From an uncultured bacterium (GTDB lineage: Bacteria > Cyanobacteriota > Vampirovibrionia > Gastranaerophilales > Gastranaerophilaceae), in assembly GCA_902775025.1 (NCBI GenBank), contig CACYKP010000018.1, positions 1 through 57,113 on the forward strand: DNA of 57,113 nucleotides. The letters run 5' to 3'. Of the stretch, positions 1-9,186 are shown piece by piece (within the stretch, counting starts at the first letter, position 1; each line of letters begins with the position of its first letter). Both the position numbers and the translations under genes were made by a program. The notes under the pieces were generated by a model. That model was given only the letters and a program-made list of their open reading frames with translations. It was not told the DNA's origin and did no database searches.

Positions 1-1
1 T

Positions 2-115
2 GATATGGATTTGAATAAGTTAGAGACTGAACGAACCGCATTAACAACAGAGTACGATTCCGTAAAGAAAGTAATACAGGATAATATCGACAGAACGTTT
101 AAGATATTCTCCTAG
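2..115 (+). CDS. C-terminal end of an MGMxASQAR-family coiled-coil protein (partial)
   Basis: Only the last 37 codons are in the window. The reading frame ends in TAG at 113-115. The peptide contains LETERTALTTEYDSVKKVIQ and ends FKIFS, which aligns without gaps to the C-termini of the proteins at 35713 and 38269 (LDTERNALNTEI..VKKVIQD, ending FKTFSG). It is therefore the tail of a third, more diverged paralog of that family. This end is a charged helix, predicted coiled coil. Function unknown. A hairpin terminator follows. Confidence 0.75.
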   Translation, partial: DMDLNKLETERTALTTEYDSVKKVIQDNIDRTFKIFS

Positions 116-162
116 AAGATGTAAGATGAAGATTTCCCTTTTTAATCCCTTTTCCCTTTTCC

Positions 163-192
163 GCTTGAGTATAAAACCTCAAGCTTTTTTTT
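163..192 (+). terminator. Rho-independent terminator
   Basis: GCTTGAG (163-169) pairs with CTCAAGC (178-184) and is followed directly by a run of T. It ends the partial gene at the left edge. Confidence 0.85.
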
Positions 193-290
193 TGTCTAAA
201 ACATAGTAATAACTGTTCTTAGTTCACAGAACTAATATTGTAGTTCTAAAAGATGTAAGGCTGCATATATTATAATCTTATAAAAAGCAG

Positions 291-506
291 TTATTTTACC
301 AATGCCCCAAATGCCATAACATCTTCATATGCAGCACCTGCTTCAAGCATCTCTTCTGCAGTAAATCCAAATAAAGTAATGGTATCAAGAGCTTCTGATT
401 TATTTTCTATGTTGTTTATAACAGAATTTAATGCAGATTCCCTTGTCATATATGGAAATTTGTCATTAATACCATTTTTTAAACTTCTTTTTTTTGCTTT
501 ACCCAT
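291..506 (-). CDS. Small conserved-looking protein of unknown function, 71 aa
   Basis: The gene lies 10 bp downstream of the ROK kinase gene on the same strand and has its own AAAGGA ribosome site before the ATG, so it is probably the last gene of the nanE-kinase operon. The protein has a basic N-terminus (MGKAKKRSLKNG) and a C-terminal helical part containing TLFGFTAEEMLEAGAAYEDV. I do not recognise the family. There is no signal peptide or membrane segment. Being co-transcribed with amino-sugar genes does not by itself show a role in that pathway. Confidence 0.7.
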   Translation of the reverse strand: MGKAKKRSLKNGINDKFPYMTRESALNSVINNIENKSEALDTITLFGFTAEEMLEAGAAYEDVMAFGALVK

Positions 507-516
507 TTATGTTCCT

Positions 517-1383
517 TTAAGCTAGTGCCAAAAGTGAAACTCCTATCATTCCTGCATAATTACCGGCAGTTGCCAATCTTATTGAAGTCGGAGTTGTTAC
601 TAAATCAGAATTTACTTCTGCTTCTATATATTTTATATCCGTAAATTGAGCCATAGAACCTGATAAAACAACACAATCCGGATCAAATATATTTGCCAAT
701 CCTTTTATTCCGATAATAATATCATTTTGCCATTTATTCAATATGTCAATCATTTTTTTGTTACCTTGCTTAACACCGTCGATTACATCATAAGTTGTAA
801 TTTCTTTATTATTAAGCATTTCTTCAGCATCAAGCTTTAATGCTGTTCCTGAAGCATATATTTCAAAACAATCCCAGCTGCCGCAAGTGCATTGTCTTCT
901 TTTGTCAGGATACATCTTAAAATGCATTTCTCCGGCTGCACCGGATTTTCCTTTGAGCAGTTTATCATTAATAATTATTCCGCCCCCTACTCCAGTTCCA
1001 AGTGTTAGCATTACTGAAACAGATGAACCTCTGGAAGCTCCTATTTTATATTCTGCCCACGCAGCGGCATTTGCATCATTTTCTAAAAATACTTTTTTTG
1101 AGCTTAATGACTGAAAATCTATAGAGCTGTATCCTTGTACTAAATTCCCGGTTGAACCGATTACAGCAGTATTTGAATTGTTTACGGCACCTGCTGTTGC
1201 GATTGCTATTGCATCTGCCTTGTTTTCAAATTTTGTTATTTGTTCTCGAAGAACTTTCTTTATACCATCTATTGTTTTAGGTGTTGAAAATTTATCAATA
1301 TTAGCAACAATTTTCCCCGTTTCATCAACAATTGTGCTATAAATTTTTGTACCGCCAATATCAAACGCTAATGCTTTTTTCAT
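517..1383 (-). CDS. ROK-family sugar kinase, probable N-acetylmannosamine kinase or glucokinase
   Basis: This is a 288-aa ROK protein. DIGGTK at residues 8-13 is the ATP phosphate-binding motif. ENDANAAAWAEY carries the catalytic Asp of the sugar site, and CTCGSWDCFE is the ROK zinc motif (CxCGxxxCxE). A glycine-rich LGTGVGGGI stretch lies between them. ROK kinases phosphorylate the 6-OH of glucose, GlcNAc or ManNAc. The gene directly upstream is nanE, 12 bp away on the same strand, so ManNAc kinase (NanK) is the best guess, feeding ManNAc-6-P to NanE. Substrate cannot be read from sequence alone; glucokinase is the main alternative. Confidence 0.88.
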   Translation of the reverse strand: MKKALAFDIGGTKIYSTIVDETGKIVANIDKFSTPKTIDGIKKVLREQITKFENKADAIAIATAGAVNNSNTAVIGSTGNLVQGYSSIDFQSLSSKKVFLENDANAAAWAEYKIGASRGSSVSVMLTLGTGVGGGIIINDKLLKGKSGAAGEMHFKMYPDKRRQCTCGSWDCFEIYASGTALKLDAEEMLNNKEITTYDVIDGVKQGNKKMIDILNKWQNDIIIGIKGLANIFDPDCVVLSGSMAQFTDIKYIEAEVNSDLVTTPTSIRLATAGNYAGMIGVSLLALA

Positions 1384-1395
1384 AAAAAATCCCTA

Positions 1396-2079
1396 TTATC
1401 TATTGTAATTAATAAATCTTTTTGTTATAAGTTGCGGCCTTGTAATAGCAGAACCTATAACAACGCAATGAGCACCAAGTTCAAATGCTTTTTTTACATC
1501 ATATGGCTCCCAAATCCTGCCTTCAAGTATAACAGGTTTATTTACAGATTTTACAAGTTTACAAAGAAGATTATAATCAGGCTTATCGCCTGGTTCTCCC
1601 GATTGAGTTGTATATCCGGCAAGTGTGGTAGATACTATATCTACGCCAAGTTCAGAACAATTTATACCTTCTTCTAGTGTCGATATATCGGCCATTGCAA
1701 GTTTTTTAGCTGAATGTATCATATTAATAATTTGCTCTAATGTGCAATTATTTGGCCGTTTCCGTGATGTTCCGTCAAAAGCTATTATATCTGCTCCTGC
1801 ATCAATTAATTCTTTGACTTCCGTTAATGTTGGTGTAATATAGACCACTTCTTTCCAATTTTCAGGTAATCTTTCAGGTTTCGTTAAACCAATAACAGGA
1901 ACATTATAACTTTTTGCATTTCTAACATCTCTTGCACCAGCTACTCTTAAAACCTCAGCTCCTCCATTTATAACTGATTCCATCATTGCCTTCATGCAGT
2001 TTTCTTTATATAAAGGTTCATATGGCATTGCTTGAACAGAAACTATAATTTTACCCTTCAAAAAGTCGATAACATCCAT
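1396..2079 (-). CDS. nanE: N-acetylmannosamine-6-phosphate 2-epimerase
   Basis: The 227-aa TIM-barrel protein matches the NanE family over its full length. It has the N-terminal LKGKIIVSVQA start, ADIIAFDGTSRKRP in the middle, ADISTLEEG, STTLAGYT and the C-terminal GAHCVVIGSAITRP phosphate-binding loop. It converts ManNAc-6-P to GlcNAc-6-P in the cytoplasm, in sialic acid or ManNAc use. It is the first gene of a reverse-strand operon with the ROK kinase. No nanA (lyase) or sialic acid transporter is in the window, so the route could also serve free ManNAc. Confidence 0.93.
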   Translation of the reverse strand: MDVIDFLKGKIIVSVQAMPYEPLYKENCMKAMMESVINGGAEVLRVAGARDVRNAKSYNVPVIGLTKPERLPENWKEVVYITPTLTEVKELIDAGADIIAFDGTSRKRPNNCTLEQIINMIHSAKKLAMADISTLEEGINCSELGVDIVSTTLAGYTTQSGEPGDKPDYNLLCKLVKSVNKPVILEGRIWEPYDVKKAFELGAHCVVIGSAITRPQLITKRFINYNR

Positions 2080-2112
2080 AAGAAAATTTTACCATAAAAA
2101 AATAAATTAATG

Positions 2113-2141
2113 TTGATAATTACTAAAATCAAGATTATAAT
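2113..2141 (+). promoter_or_regulatory. Sigma70-type promoter of the 338-aa membrane-anchored protein gene
   Basis: TTGATA (2113-2118) and TATAAT (2136-2141) are separated by 17 bp, with a GCGGGGA ribosome site following at 2154-2160. It reads rightward, away from nanE. Confidence 0.7.
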
Positions 2142-2168
2142 ATTAATATAAGTGCGGGGATTTTGTGT

Positions 2169-3185
2169 ATGGAAAAGAAAAGAATTTATGCTATTGCAAC
2201 AGTGTTAGTTGTAGCTGTAGTATGCACATACTGTTTAATTAATAAACAAGATGGCATTGTTCCAAAAAATGCTGAAAACAATAAAACCGGTGAAGTTATT
2301 AAAACTGAGCAAGTTGAAACAGTTAAAGAAAGTAAAAAACATTACTATAAAGCAGATAAAGAAGAGTCTGTAAAAACAGGTGTTGTAAAAAAATTAAGTA
2401 CACGAAAAGAAGACAAGTTTATTACAAAAACTAATTTGCATAATGAGATGCTTCCTTCTGCACTTCCATTATCAGCAATTTCAATAATTTCAGAATTACC
2501 TAAAAATGTAAAAGAGTCTGTATTAAAAATTGCTGAAACAAGCAACATATATATGATACAGCCTAAACGCGAGAAATTACTTGTTATAACCGATAACCCC
2601 GCCAATATCCGCCATGGTGTTGAATTTATTGAAATTTCTACTATTAGCGGTCAACAAACTAAGACTACACTTGGGTATAATGATAAAATGAAAGACTCTG
2701 AAAATGACAAATGGGAGTATAATGAAGCTAAACAACCAATAAGGCATACAAAGTACAACAAAGATGGTGATATGGAATTTGTTGAAACTTGGAGTTATGA
2801 ACCTAATGAGCCGATAAAATATGAGATGAAAGATGATAAAGATAATGTAATATCGGTAAGAAAAGAAACTTTGGAAAACGGTACTGATTTAAGAATTGAA
2901 CATCTTTTATATGACAAACACGGCAAGACCGAAATTAATGTTTCTGCAACATATGAAGGAGAAGATATAAAACGTTTTACATATTACAATGCAGATAAAA
3001 TAAATGATAGCGGCTCAATTTTTAGTGATTATTCTAATGGGCTAAAAACAAAAGAAACCGTTTATACTTCTGATTTGAAAGTTAAAAATTCTTATACGTC
3101 AGAATATAATGATGGTAACAGAGAAGAAATTACTAAATGGGATAACAAAAACCAAGAGGTTCATAAATACTTACCCGAAGAGTAA
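2169..3185 (+). CDS. Membrane-anchored or secreted protein of unknown function, 338 aa
   Basis: I chose the ATG at 2169 over the TTG at 2163 because it lies 8 nt after GGGGA. The N-terminus MEKKRIYAIATVLVVAVVCT is a signal anchor or signal peptide (hydrophobic residues 6-24). After a Lys/Glu-rich linker (about 30-90), the rest is soluble. Its C-terminal half has repeated Tyr/Asn-rich segments such as WEYNEAKQPIRHTKYNKDGD and KHGKTEINVSATYEGED, which look like short beta-strand repeats of the MORN/YD-like kind. Extracytoplasmic location is likely. Its last 15 bp overlap the convergent metallopeptidase gene. No family recognised. Confidence 0.8.
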   Translation: MEKKRIYAIATVLVVAVVCTYCLINKQDGIVPKNAENNKTGEVIKTEQVETVKESKKHYYKADKEESVKTGVVKKLSTRKEDKFITKTNLHNEMLPSALPLSAISIISELPKNVKESVLKIAETSNIYMIQPKREKLLVITDNPANIRHGVEFIEISTISGQQTKTTLGYNDKMKDSENDKWEYNEAKQPIRHTKYNKDGDMEFVETWSYEPNEPIKYEMKDDKDNVISVRKETLENGTDLRIEHLLYDKHGKTEINVSATYEGEDIKRFTYYNADKINDSGSIFSDYSNGLKTKETVYTSDLKVKNSYTSEYNDGNREEITKWDNKNQEVHKYLPEE

Positions 3186-3959
3186 GCTTTGCGATTCTTC
3201 GATAGGTCGTGGTCTTGTAAAATAATCCATAATTTTCCTTGAGGCATATACTGCTAAACCACCTAAGATAGCTTTACCGCTATATGTTGCGTGTGCTTTT
3301 AAATATATTTTTTTCATATTGTTCAGCAGTGATTTGGGGACACCTGATTTTTTAGCAAGTTTAATTCCCCTATAGCTGGCAACAGCTTCTTCAATAACTG
3401 TTGGCAGCATAGCAATAAATGCAATTTCTCCGCAATTATCTTCAATAACATCTGTTAAATTCCTGGGAGCATCTTTTGGTTTGCTTCTTGAAAATATTGC
3501 AAAATATTCCATCAAACCAGCAATTGCGTATCCTGGTGCACGAAGTTTTGCTAAATATTTAATACCCCATTTACTTTTTAGTGCATTAAGGGCATGTCCT
3601 AATTCATGGAAACCTGCTGATGATATTTTATTAGTGTTCAAAATGACTTTTCTGTTAAACGGATCGTAACAAGCTTGATGTCCCAATTTATAGTCTAATG
3701 GTACATCATTAAATTGTGCTTCAACTATGCCAACACCTTTATCCTTTAGTCCCGATATATTAAATGATTTATAAAAATAATCTTTAAATAAATGATTATT
3801 CGGAATTTCTCTGTTTAATTGCTTTTGAAATGATTTGCCAATGTATGGTAATGGCGATAAAATTGCAGCAGAAGCTGCAGATGCAAGCATATATCCGCCT
3901 ACATCGCTCATTAGAGGTCTTGTTTGATATTCCTGTCCGTTATAGTACACAGTTGACAT
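3171..3959 (-). CDS. Putative zinc metallopeptidase (HELGH motif), 262 aa
   Basis: HELGH at residues 118-122 fits the HExxH zinc site, and an EEAVASYRG helix near 190-197 could supply the third zinc ligand, as in gluzincin-type peptidases. Hydrophobic stretches at about 21-41, 144-156 and 228-243 suggest membrane association. An AGGTG ribosome site precedes the ATG. I cannot assign it to a named family. The gene converges on, and overlaps by 15 bp, the membrane-anchored protein gene. Peptidase activity is inferred only from the motif and the downstream Glu. Confidence 0.7.
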   Translation of the reverse strand: MSTVYYNGQEYQTRPLMSDVGGYMLASAASAAILSPLPYIGKSFQKQLNREIPNNHLFKDYFYKSFNISGLKDKGVGIVEAQFNDVPLDYKLGHQACYDPFNRKVILNTNKISSAGFHELGHALNALKSKWGIKYLAKLRAPGYAIAGLMEYFAIFSRSKPKDAPRNLTDVIEDNCGEIAFIAMLPTVIEEAVASYRGIKLAKKSGVPKSLLNNMKKIYLKAHATYSGKAILGGLAVYASRKIMDYFTRPRPIEESQSLLFG

Positions 3960-4049
3960 TATTCTACACCTAATTTATATAAAACAAATTAATAAAAAAA
4001 ATTGCTATATTATTACAATTTATTAATATGTTAATCTGCATAATTAGAG

Positions 4050-4080
4050 TTGACAATAAATCTTGATATTTTATTATAAT
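4050..4080 (+). promoter_or_regulatory. Promoter of tRNA-Gln
   Basis: TTGACA at 4050-4055 and TATAAT at 4075-4080, both perfect hexamers with a 19-bp spacer. The tRNA starts 16 bp further on. Confidence 0.75.
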
Positions 4081-4095
4081 AAATGTAGAAGGTAA

Positions 4096-4168
4096 TGGGA
4101 CGTCGCCAAGTGGTAAGGCAGCTGGTTTTGGTCCAGCCATCTCGGAGGTTCGAATCCTTCCGTCCCAG
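4096..4168 (+). tRNA. tRNA-Gln (anticodon TTG)
   Basis: The acceptor arms TGGGACG (4096-4102) and CGTCCCA (4161-4167) pair fully. The anticodon stem GCTGG/CCAGC encloses the loop TTTTGGT with anticodon TTG. The T-loop GGTTCGAATCC is intact. CCA is not encoded. Confidence 0.95.
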
Positions 4169-4174
4169 ATTTTA

Positions 4175-4199
4175 AAAGCTCCCGAGAGGGAGTTTTTTT
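4175..4199 (+). terminator. Terminator of tRNA-Gln
   Basis: CTCCC (4179-4183), loop GAGA, GGGAG (4188-4192) and seven T. Confidence 0.88.
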
Positions 4200-4223
4200 A
4201 TAATCAAATGTGTGTATTGTTAA

Positions 4224-4303
4224 ATATTAACTTTTGTAAAAATTTATAGATACATGCCGGATATTAAGCAAAAAAAAATCTTTTTTAATCTTTATATATA
4301 TAG
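4224..4303 (+). promoter_or_regulatory. TTAACTTTTGTAA box and AT-rich -10-like element before the GH13 gene
   Basis: ATATTAACTTTTGTAAA lies at 4224-4240 and CTTTATATATATAG at 4290-4303, just before the AAGGAG ribosome site. The same pairing occurs before at least six other genes in this window (see findings). Confidence 0.55.
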
Positions 4304-4318
4304 AAGGAGTACCTGCAG

Positions 4319-7300
4319 GTGTTTATAAATAAAATTAACGGAATTGCGCAATCCCAATTAGGCTTTAAATCACAAAGTCATAAAGTTAATGATGTAGGCG
4401 GAACTATTGTAACGTTTAATTATCCTTATGATTATAATAACGAAACTTGTGAAGTTGAATTATACAAAGTTATTAAGACTGATAAGCTTAACTATAAATT
4501 ATTAAATAATAACCCTGTAGTTATTCCTCTTAAACCTGAAGGCGTTTCTGTTGATTTACAAAAAGAAGCTAATATTGGTAAAGACGAACCTTATATTCAA
4601 GTTATAGTAAGAAAAGACAAAAAAACAGGTAAAGAAATATGGCGCGGTGCAGATACTGGAGTAAAGCTTCATATGGAAAATGGAGAACTTGTTCACAGAT
4701 ATCATTATGATCCGGCAAGTATTCAAGCAGAATATACTCCCCTAAATCCTGATGGCAGTCAAAAATTTGATAAAAATGGCAATCCTATAGTAAATAAATT
4801 TAATTATAATTCTTCAATTGAACTTCAAGGTTCAACATTGAAAGAAGATAAATATACTTTAATTACTCAAAACGGTACGCATCCAACTGTTAATGGTCCT
4901 GCAATTTTAGCAATGCCTGATACACTTGCTCCGGGATACAGATATAGAGGCTTTAATGAAAATAATACAGGTGAAATTGTTTATGAACCGGAGCGTCAAT
5001 TACATGGTGAATCAGTTATAAGAACTGTATCAAACACTAGCGGTGGAAGTTTGGCCGGCGTCGAAGCAAGTATATCTAAATTTAAAGAACATAATATTAA
5101 AAAAATTCCGACAACACCTTTTGCAAACGGTGATAATAGAACTTCTCACGGTTATTACAATAAACATAATAAACAAATTCAAAGTAATATGGGTAATACG
5201 GAAAATTTTGATTCTTTAATGAATGCAGAGTTTAGAAATGGTATGAATCACGTTTTTGATGCGACTCTGACTTCAGAAGGTATTGAAGGTGTTCATGTCC
5301 GTTACGCGCTGCGTTGGGGCGAACAAGCGCAAACATCAAAATGGTTCAGAATGAACGGTTTAAAAGATGCAGGTATCGGCTTTGGTGTAATACCGACAGA
5401 TGCTAAAAATTTCAGGCACAGAGTTATTAACCCGCCGTATTTATATGAAAAGCAATCAAACGGTACATATAAAAAAGTGGTTAATGATAAATATAACCCT
5501 AATCAAGAAACACTGATGCAAATATATGATGGTTCACAAGTTACTGATGAACAAATTAATCAACTTGATAAACCAATTGATAGATATAAAGACTTAACTG
5601 CTGGCAAAAAACTTGATATATGTACTTATGAGGATACTTTAGTAAATTATATATTTGAAATTAATCCAAATGAATACGATAAAAATATCAATAAAATAAA
5701 TGATTTGATAAAAAATGAAGGAAAAGAGATTACTCTAGATAGTCCGGAAGGTTCATTAATAGCAACTCACATGTCAAACTTTAATGTAAACAAGACAAGC
5801 GACGGTTATGTTGCTTGGGATGACAACCCTGATATGATTAAAATGAACTATGGCATTTCAGCTTATGATGAGATGGAATTGCAAGCTATATCTGACAGCG
5901 CAGAAAGGCAATATGAACGTAATTTAAGAGTAATTGGTTCAAAAGAAGTTCGTGATATGGCGGTGCAAACAGGTATATATTGGGCAGATAAAGCGAAAAC
6001 GGCACATACTATATACACTGTTCAAACTATAGGAAATGCTAAGTCAGCAGAAAAAATAAATAAACTAATAGAAGAAGGAAAATTGCCTGAAGAATTAAGA
6101 GTTTCGCAAAACGTCATTGATAATATTCTAAACGGAGAATATAATCTTGCTCCAAAAGGTCAACTAAGCAAAGATGATTTAACAGTAAAATCATTAATGA
6201 AACTTCCGCTTGATACATTGGAATTTGGTGAAAATACGACGGGTGTGTTGTCTACTTCGTATTTTATTAATTTAGCAACTTCTGATGAGCAAATAGGTGT
6301 ATCAAGATTTGATTTAATGAAGCAAGGTAACCCTCATCTTCTTAAAACTTATGAAAATGTTTACAATAATGTAAATAAAATGTTTAATAATGAATTGAAA
6401 GATTTTGCTCATTCTGTAATAAATAAAGTTAATGAAACATCAAACGAACCGTTAGTTGATTCTCAAGGTAATTATACTGAGTATGGTGAATATGTTATTG
6501 ATTTGCTTGGAAGAAATATCGCTAAATATGCTTTATTAAAATCATTATCAGGTGATAAATTTGCTTATAAACAATTGTCAAACGGTACATTAACATATGA
6601 TTACGATAATATAAAAAATGCAACTACTTTAAAAGCATTAGGAATTAAAGCTAATAATCCTACAGAAGAAGCAGAAATGCTCCAAAAGAAAATTAAAAAC
6701 GGATTAAAAACTCTTACCGAACAAGATGTGAATGTTGTAGCTAATTCTATTTCATCAATAATAAAAGGCACTGACAGAGATACATTTAGAATAGCAGAAG
6801 CTCTTGTTGACAGATCCGGTTTAGGTTTGGATTTTCGTCTTGATGCTGCAAAAGATGTTATGGATATGGATTCGGTAAGAAATAGGTATGCTGATTTTGA
6901 TGACACTTGGACCGATTTAATTAATTTCTGGAGTAAGTTTGTTCAAGGAGTAAAATCAGTTAATCCTCATTCATATATAGTTGCTGAAATGACTGATGTT
7001 GCTGATGTAATGCGAGATAATTTCGGCGGAGCTTCTTCTTGTCCGTATAACGGTTGGACTAATGTTAACGGAGTTAAATATAACGGTGAACCAGATGCAA
7101 TGGCTAAATTCTTTAATGAAACAGGAATAACATCAGAAGCTGCTTATTCATATTTCTTTACTGAATTGTTAGTTAACTTTTCTAAAGAATTTGAAAAAGG
7201 TGAATGGGGTTGTGATACTCATGATGCTTTTAAGAGTAAATATGATTTATTAATAAGAACAAGAAGTGCTGATTATTTGCGTAATTTATATACCTTCATA

Positions 7301-9178
7301 GGTAATCATGATAAAACAAGAACTATTCACGGTTTAGCTATTGATATGTCTTTGTTCCACTCAACATTAATGCATGACCAAGTTCAGTTTTGGCAAAATA
7401 GAGATAAAAGATATGAAGTCATAAAACTTTTATCAGGAGTAAATAATATCAATAATGCTCCTTTAGAGTTGAAGCTAAATGCTGATAATTTGGATTATTT
7501 CAGAACTGTTAGCACAAGGGCTGTTGCACAATCAAAACTTCTTTCAGAATCAATACAAGAAGATTTGAAAGGTAAAATAAGTGATAGTGATATTAACCTA
7601 TTAAAAGAAGCTTTAATTGATCTTGCAAATGGTAATTATTTAAACAGCAAAACTACTGAAAAAATGCAACGAATTAATATTCCGCAATTACAAAGTATTG
7701 AAAGTGTGGTACAAGAGATTGCTCGAATTGCACAAAAAAATGGTAACGTTTTATCTGATTCAGATTTGCAATTAATAATTAATAATGCTAAAAATCTAAA
7801 TTTTGAAAACTATATGGTACATGGTGATTTTGATTGGACAGATGAAACCGGAAAACAAAATAAATCATATATTAGAGAATTATTAGGAGATATTCCTGAA
7901 GATAAAATGTCAGAATATAGTTTATATACAGTTCAACTTGCTCGAATGATAAAAGATGCTTCAAACTCATTACCAAATTCTGGTGCTGTAACATCAGCAT
8001 TAAAAGAATTCGTGATGACATATAATCGAGCTAAAATTAGTGAAAATATGACCGGTTTCAGGATGTTTGAAGATCCTAAATCCGCAAGAAGAAAAAATAG
8101 TTATGCTGCCAATGATTTTAGGACGGCATTAGAAGAAGCTATTGAACAAGCTGAATATAAATCAGGACAAAAAATTAAAAATAAAGAATTAATTATTACG
8201 ACGGTTTATAATTCTATTACTGAACCTGCAATAAAAAAACAAGCAATGATGCTTTCATTTTTAAGTGCAATGTGTGGCATTCCTACTGTATATGCAGGTG
8301 ATGAATATGGCGATACCGGATATGAAGATAAGGCAAAAAATACTTGGGTAAGAAATAGAAATGCAAGCAGATTGTCGGAAATAGAAAGAAATACTGAATA
8401 TGGAAAAATGATGAAACGTAATGAAGAGTATACATATTCAGCATTAAATAATAAAGCTAATGTGTCTGCGCTTAAAAACGGCACTCCATATAGTATGGAC
8501 GTTTTAGCTCAAGGTAAAACAAGAGACGAAATAAATAAACGTATTGAAGAAATTAATCAAATCTGTAATAAAGAAAACGGACTTGATGAAAATAGTAAAA
8601 TAGTAAAAGATTTGCGTAAAGAACAAGAATTATTGCGTCTAGAACTAGCCAAAGTTGCATTTATGATGCAAAATACTGATGGAGATATGGCAGTATCGGT
8701 GTTTAATGCCGGTGGTATTGAACATGGAAACAGAGTGAACTATTTTGATAAATTCGGCATTCAAGATAAAGAAAAAAGGTTAAAATTCTTTGAAGAGAAT
8801 AATATTGAATCAATAAATATCGATAATCCGTATATTCCTATACAAGAAAAAACAACTATGGATGCTATTCTTATGGGAGCAGGAGTTGCTGTTCCTGTTG
8901 GAACTATATTTATCAATGAAGATGTCAGAGACAAAGCAAAATATATTGTAGAAAAAATTGGTGATAAACTTGGTATTGTCAGAAAAAATGCTGACGGGAA
9001 AACCGGCAAAATTGTGTTAGATGGCAAAACAGCTAAGAATGGTGTTATGATATTAAGGAAATTAAAAAATATTGGATTTAAAGGAAGTTTTAATCAACAG
9101 TATAATTTTACTAAAAATGCTTACCAAGTTAATAGTGCGCATCAAAAAGGTAAACAATTGTCATTAATTTCTCGATAG
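4319..9178 (+). CDS. Giant GH13 (alpha-amylase family) protein, 1619 aa
   Basis: A GTG start at 4319 follows AAGGAG by 9 nt. GH13 landmarks are clear: GGSLAGVEASISKFKEHNIK and SHGYYNKHNKQ near the start of the barrel, FRLDAAKDV (nucleophile Asp842), VAEMTDV (acid/base Glu890), FIGNHDKTR (Asp998) and SAMCGIPTVYAGDEYGDTGY at the barrel end. Region I, normally DVVxNH, reads FDATLT, so the conserved Asn-His pair is missing. The protein is about three times the usual GH13 length, with long insertions between motifs and a C-terminal tail with one hydrophobic stretch (DAILMGAGVAVPVGTIFI). No signal peptide is visible. Probable alpha-glucan hydrolase or transglycosylase; specificity unknown. Confidence 0.85.
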   Translation: MFINKINGIAQSQLGFKSQSHKVNDVGGTIVTFNYPYDYNNETCEVELYKVIKTDKLNYKLLNNNPVVIPLKPEGVSVDLQKEANIGKDEPYIQVIVRKDKKTGKEIWRGADTGVKLHMENGELVHRYHYDPASIQAEYTPLNPDGSQKFDKNGNPIVNKFNYNSSIELQGSTLKEDKYTLITQNGTHPTVNGPAILAMPDTLAPGYRYRGFNENNTGEIVYEPERQLHGESVIRTVSNTSGGSLAGVEASISKFKEHNIKKIPTTPFANGDNRTSHGYYNKHNKQIQSNMGNTENFDSLMNAEFRNGMNHVFDATLTSEGIEGVHVRYALRWGEQAQTSKWFRMNGLKDAGIGFGVIPTDAKNFRHRVINPPYLYEKQSNGTYKKVVNDKYNPNQETLMQIYDGSQVTDEQINQLDKPIDRYKDLTAGKKLDICTYEDTLVNYIFEINPNEYDKNINKINDLIKNEGKEITLDSPEGSLIATHMSNFNVNKTSDGYVAWDDNPDMIKMNYGISAYDEMELQAISDSAERQYERNLRVIGSKEVRDMAVQTGIYWADKAKTAHTIYTVQTIGNAKSAEKINKLIEEGKLPEELRVSQNVIDNILNGEYNLAPKGQLSKDDLTVKSLMKLPLDTLEFGENTTGVLSTSYFINLATSDEQIGVSRFDLMKQGNPHLLKTYENVYNNVNKMFNNELKDFAHSVINKVNETSNEPLVDSQGNYTEYGEYVIDLLGRNIAKYALLKSLSGDKFAYKQLSNGTLTYDYDNIKNATTLKALGIKANNPTEEAEMLQKKIKNGLKTLTEQDVNVVANSISSIIKGTDRDTFRIAEALVDRSGLGLDFRLDAAKDVMDMDSVRNRYADFDDTWTDLINFWSKFVQGVKSVNPHSYIVAEMTDVADVMRDNFGGASSCPYNGWTNVNGVKYNGEPDAMAKFFNETGITSEAAYSYFFTELLVNFSKEFEKGEWGCDTHDAFKSKYDLLIRTRSADYLRNLYTFIGNHDKTRTIHGLAIDMSLFHSTLMHDQVQFWQNRDKRYEVIKLLSGVNNINNAPLELKLNADNLDYFRTVSTRAVAQSKLLSESIQEDLKGKISDSDINLLKEALIDLANGNYLNSKTTEKMQRINIPQLQSIESVVQEIARIAQKNGNVLSDSDLQLIINNAKNLNFENYMVHGDFDWTDETGKQNKSYIRELLGDIPEDKMSEYSLYTVQLARMIKDASNSLPNSGAVTSALKEFVMTYNRAKISENMTGFRMFEDPKSARRKNSYAANDFRTALEEAIEQAEYKSGQKIKNKELIITTVYNSITEPAIKKQAMMLSFLSAMCGIPTVYAGDEYGDTGYEDKAKNTWVRNRNASRLSEIERNTEYGKMMKRNEEYTYSALNNKANVSALKNGTPYSMDVLAQGKTRDEINKRIEEINQICNKENGLDENSKIVKDLRKEQELLRLELAKVAFMMQNTDGDMAVSVFNAGGIEHGNRVNYFDKFGIQDKEKRLKFFEENNIESINIDNPYIPIQEKTTMDAILMGAGVAVPVGTIFINEDVRDKAKYIVEKIGDKLGIVRKNADGKTGKIVLDGKTAKNGVMILRKLKNIGFKGSFNQQYNFTKNAYQVNSAHQKGKQLSLISR

Positions 9179-9186
9179 TTATATTA

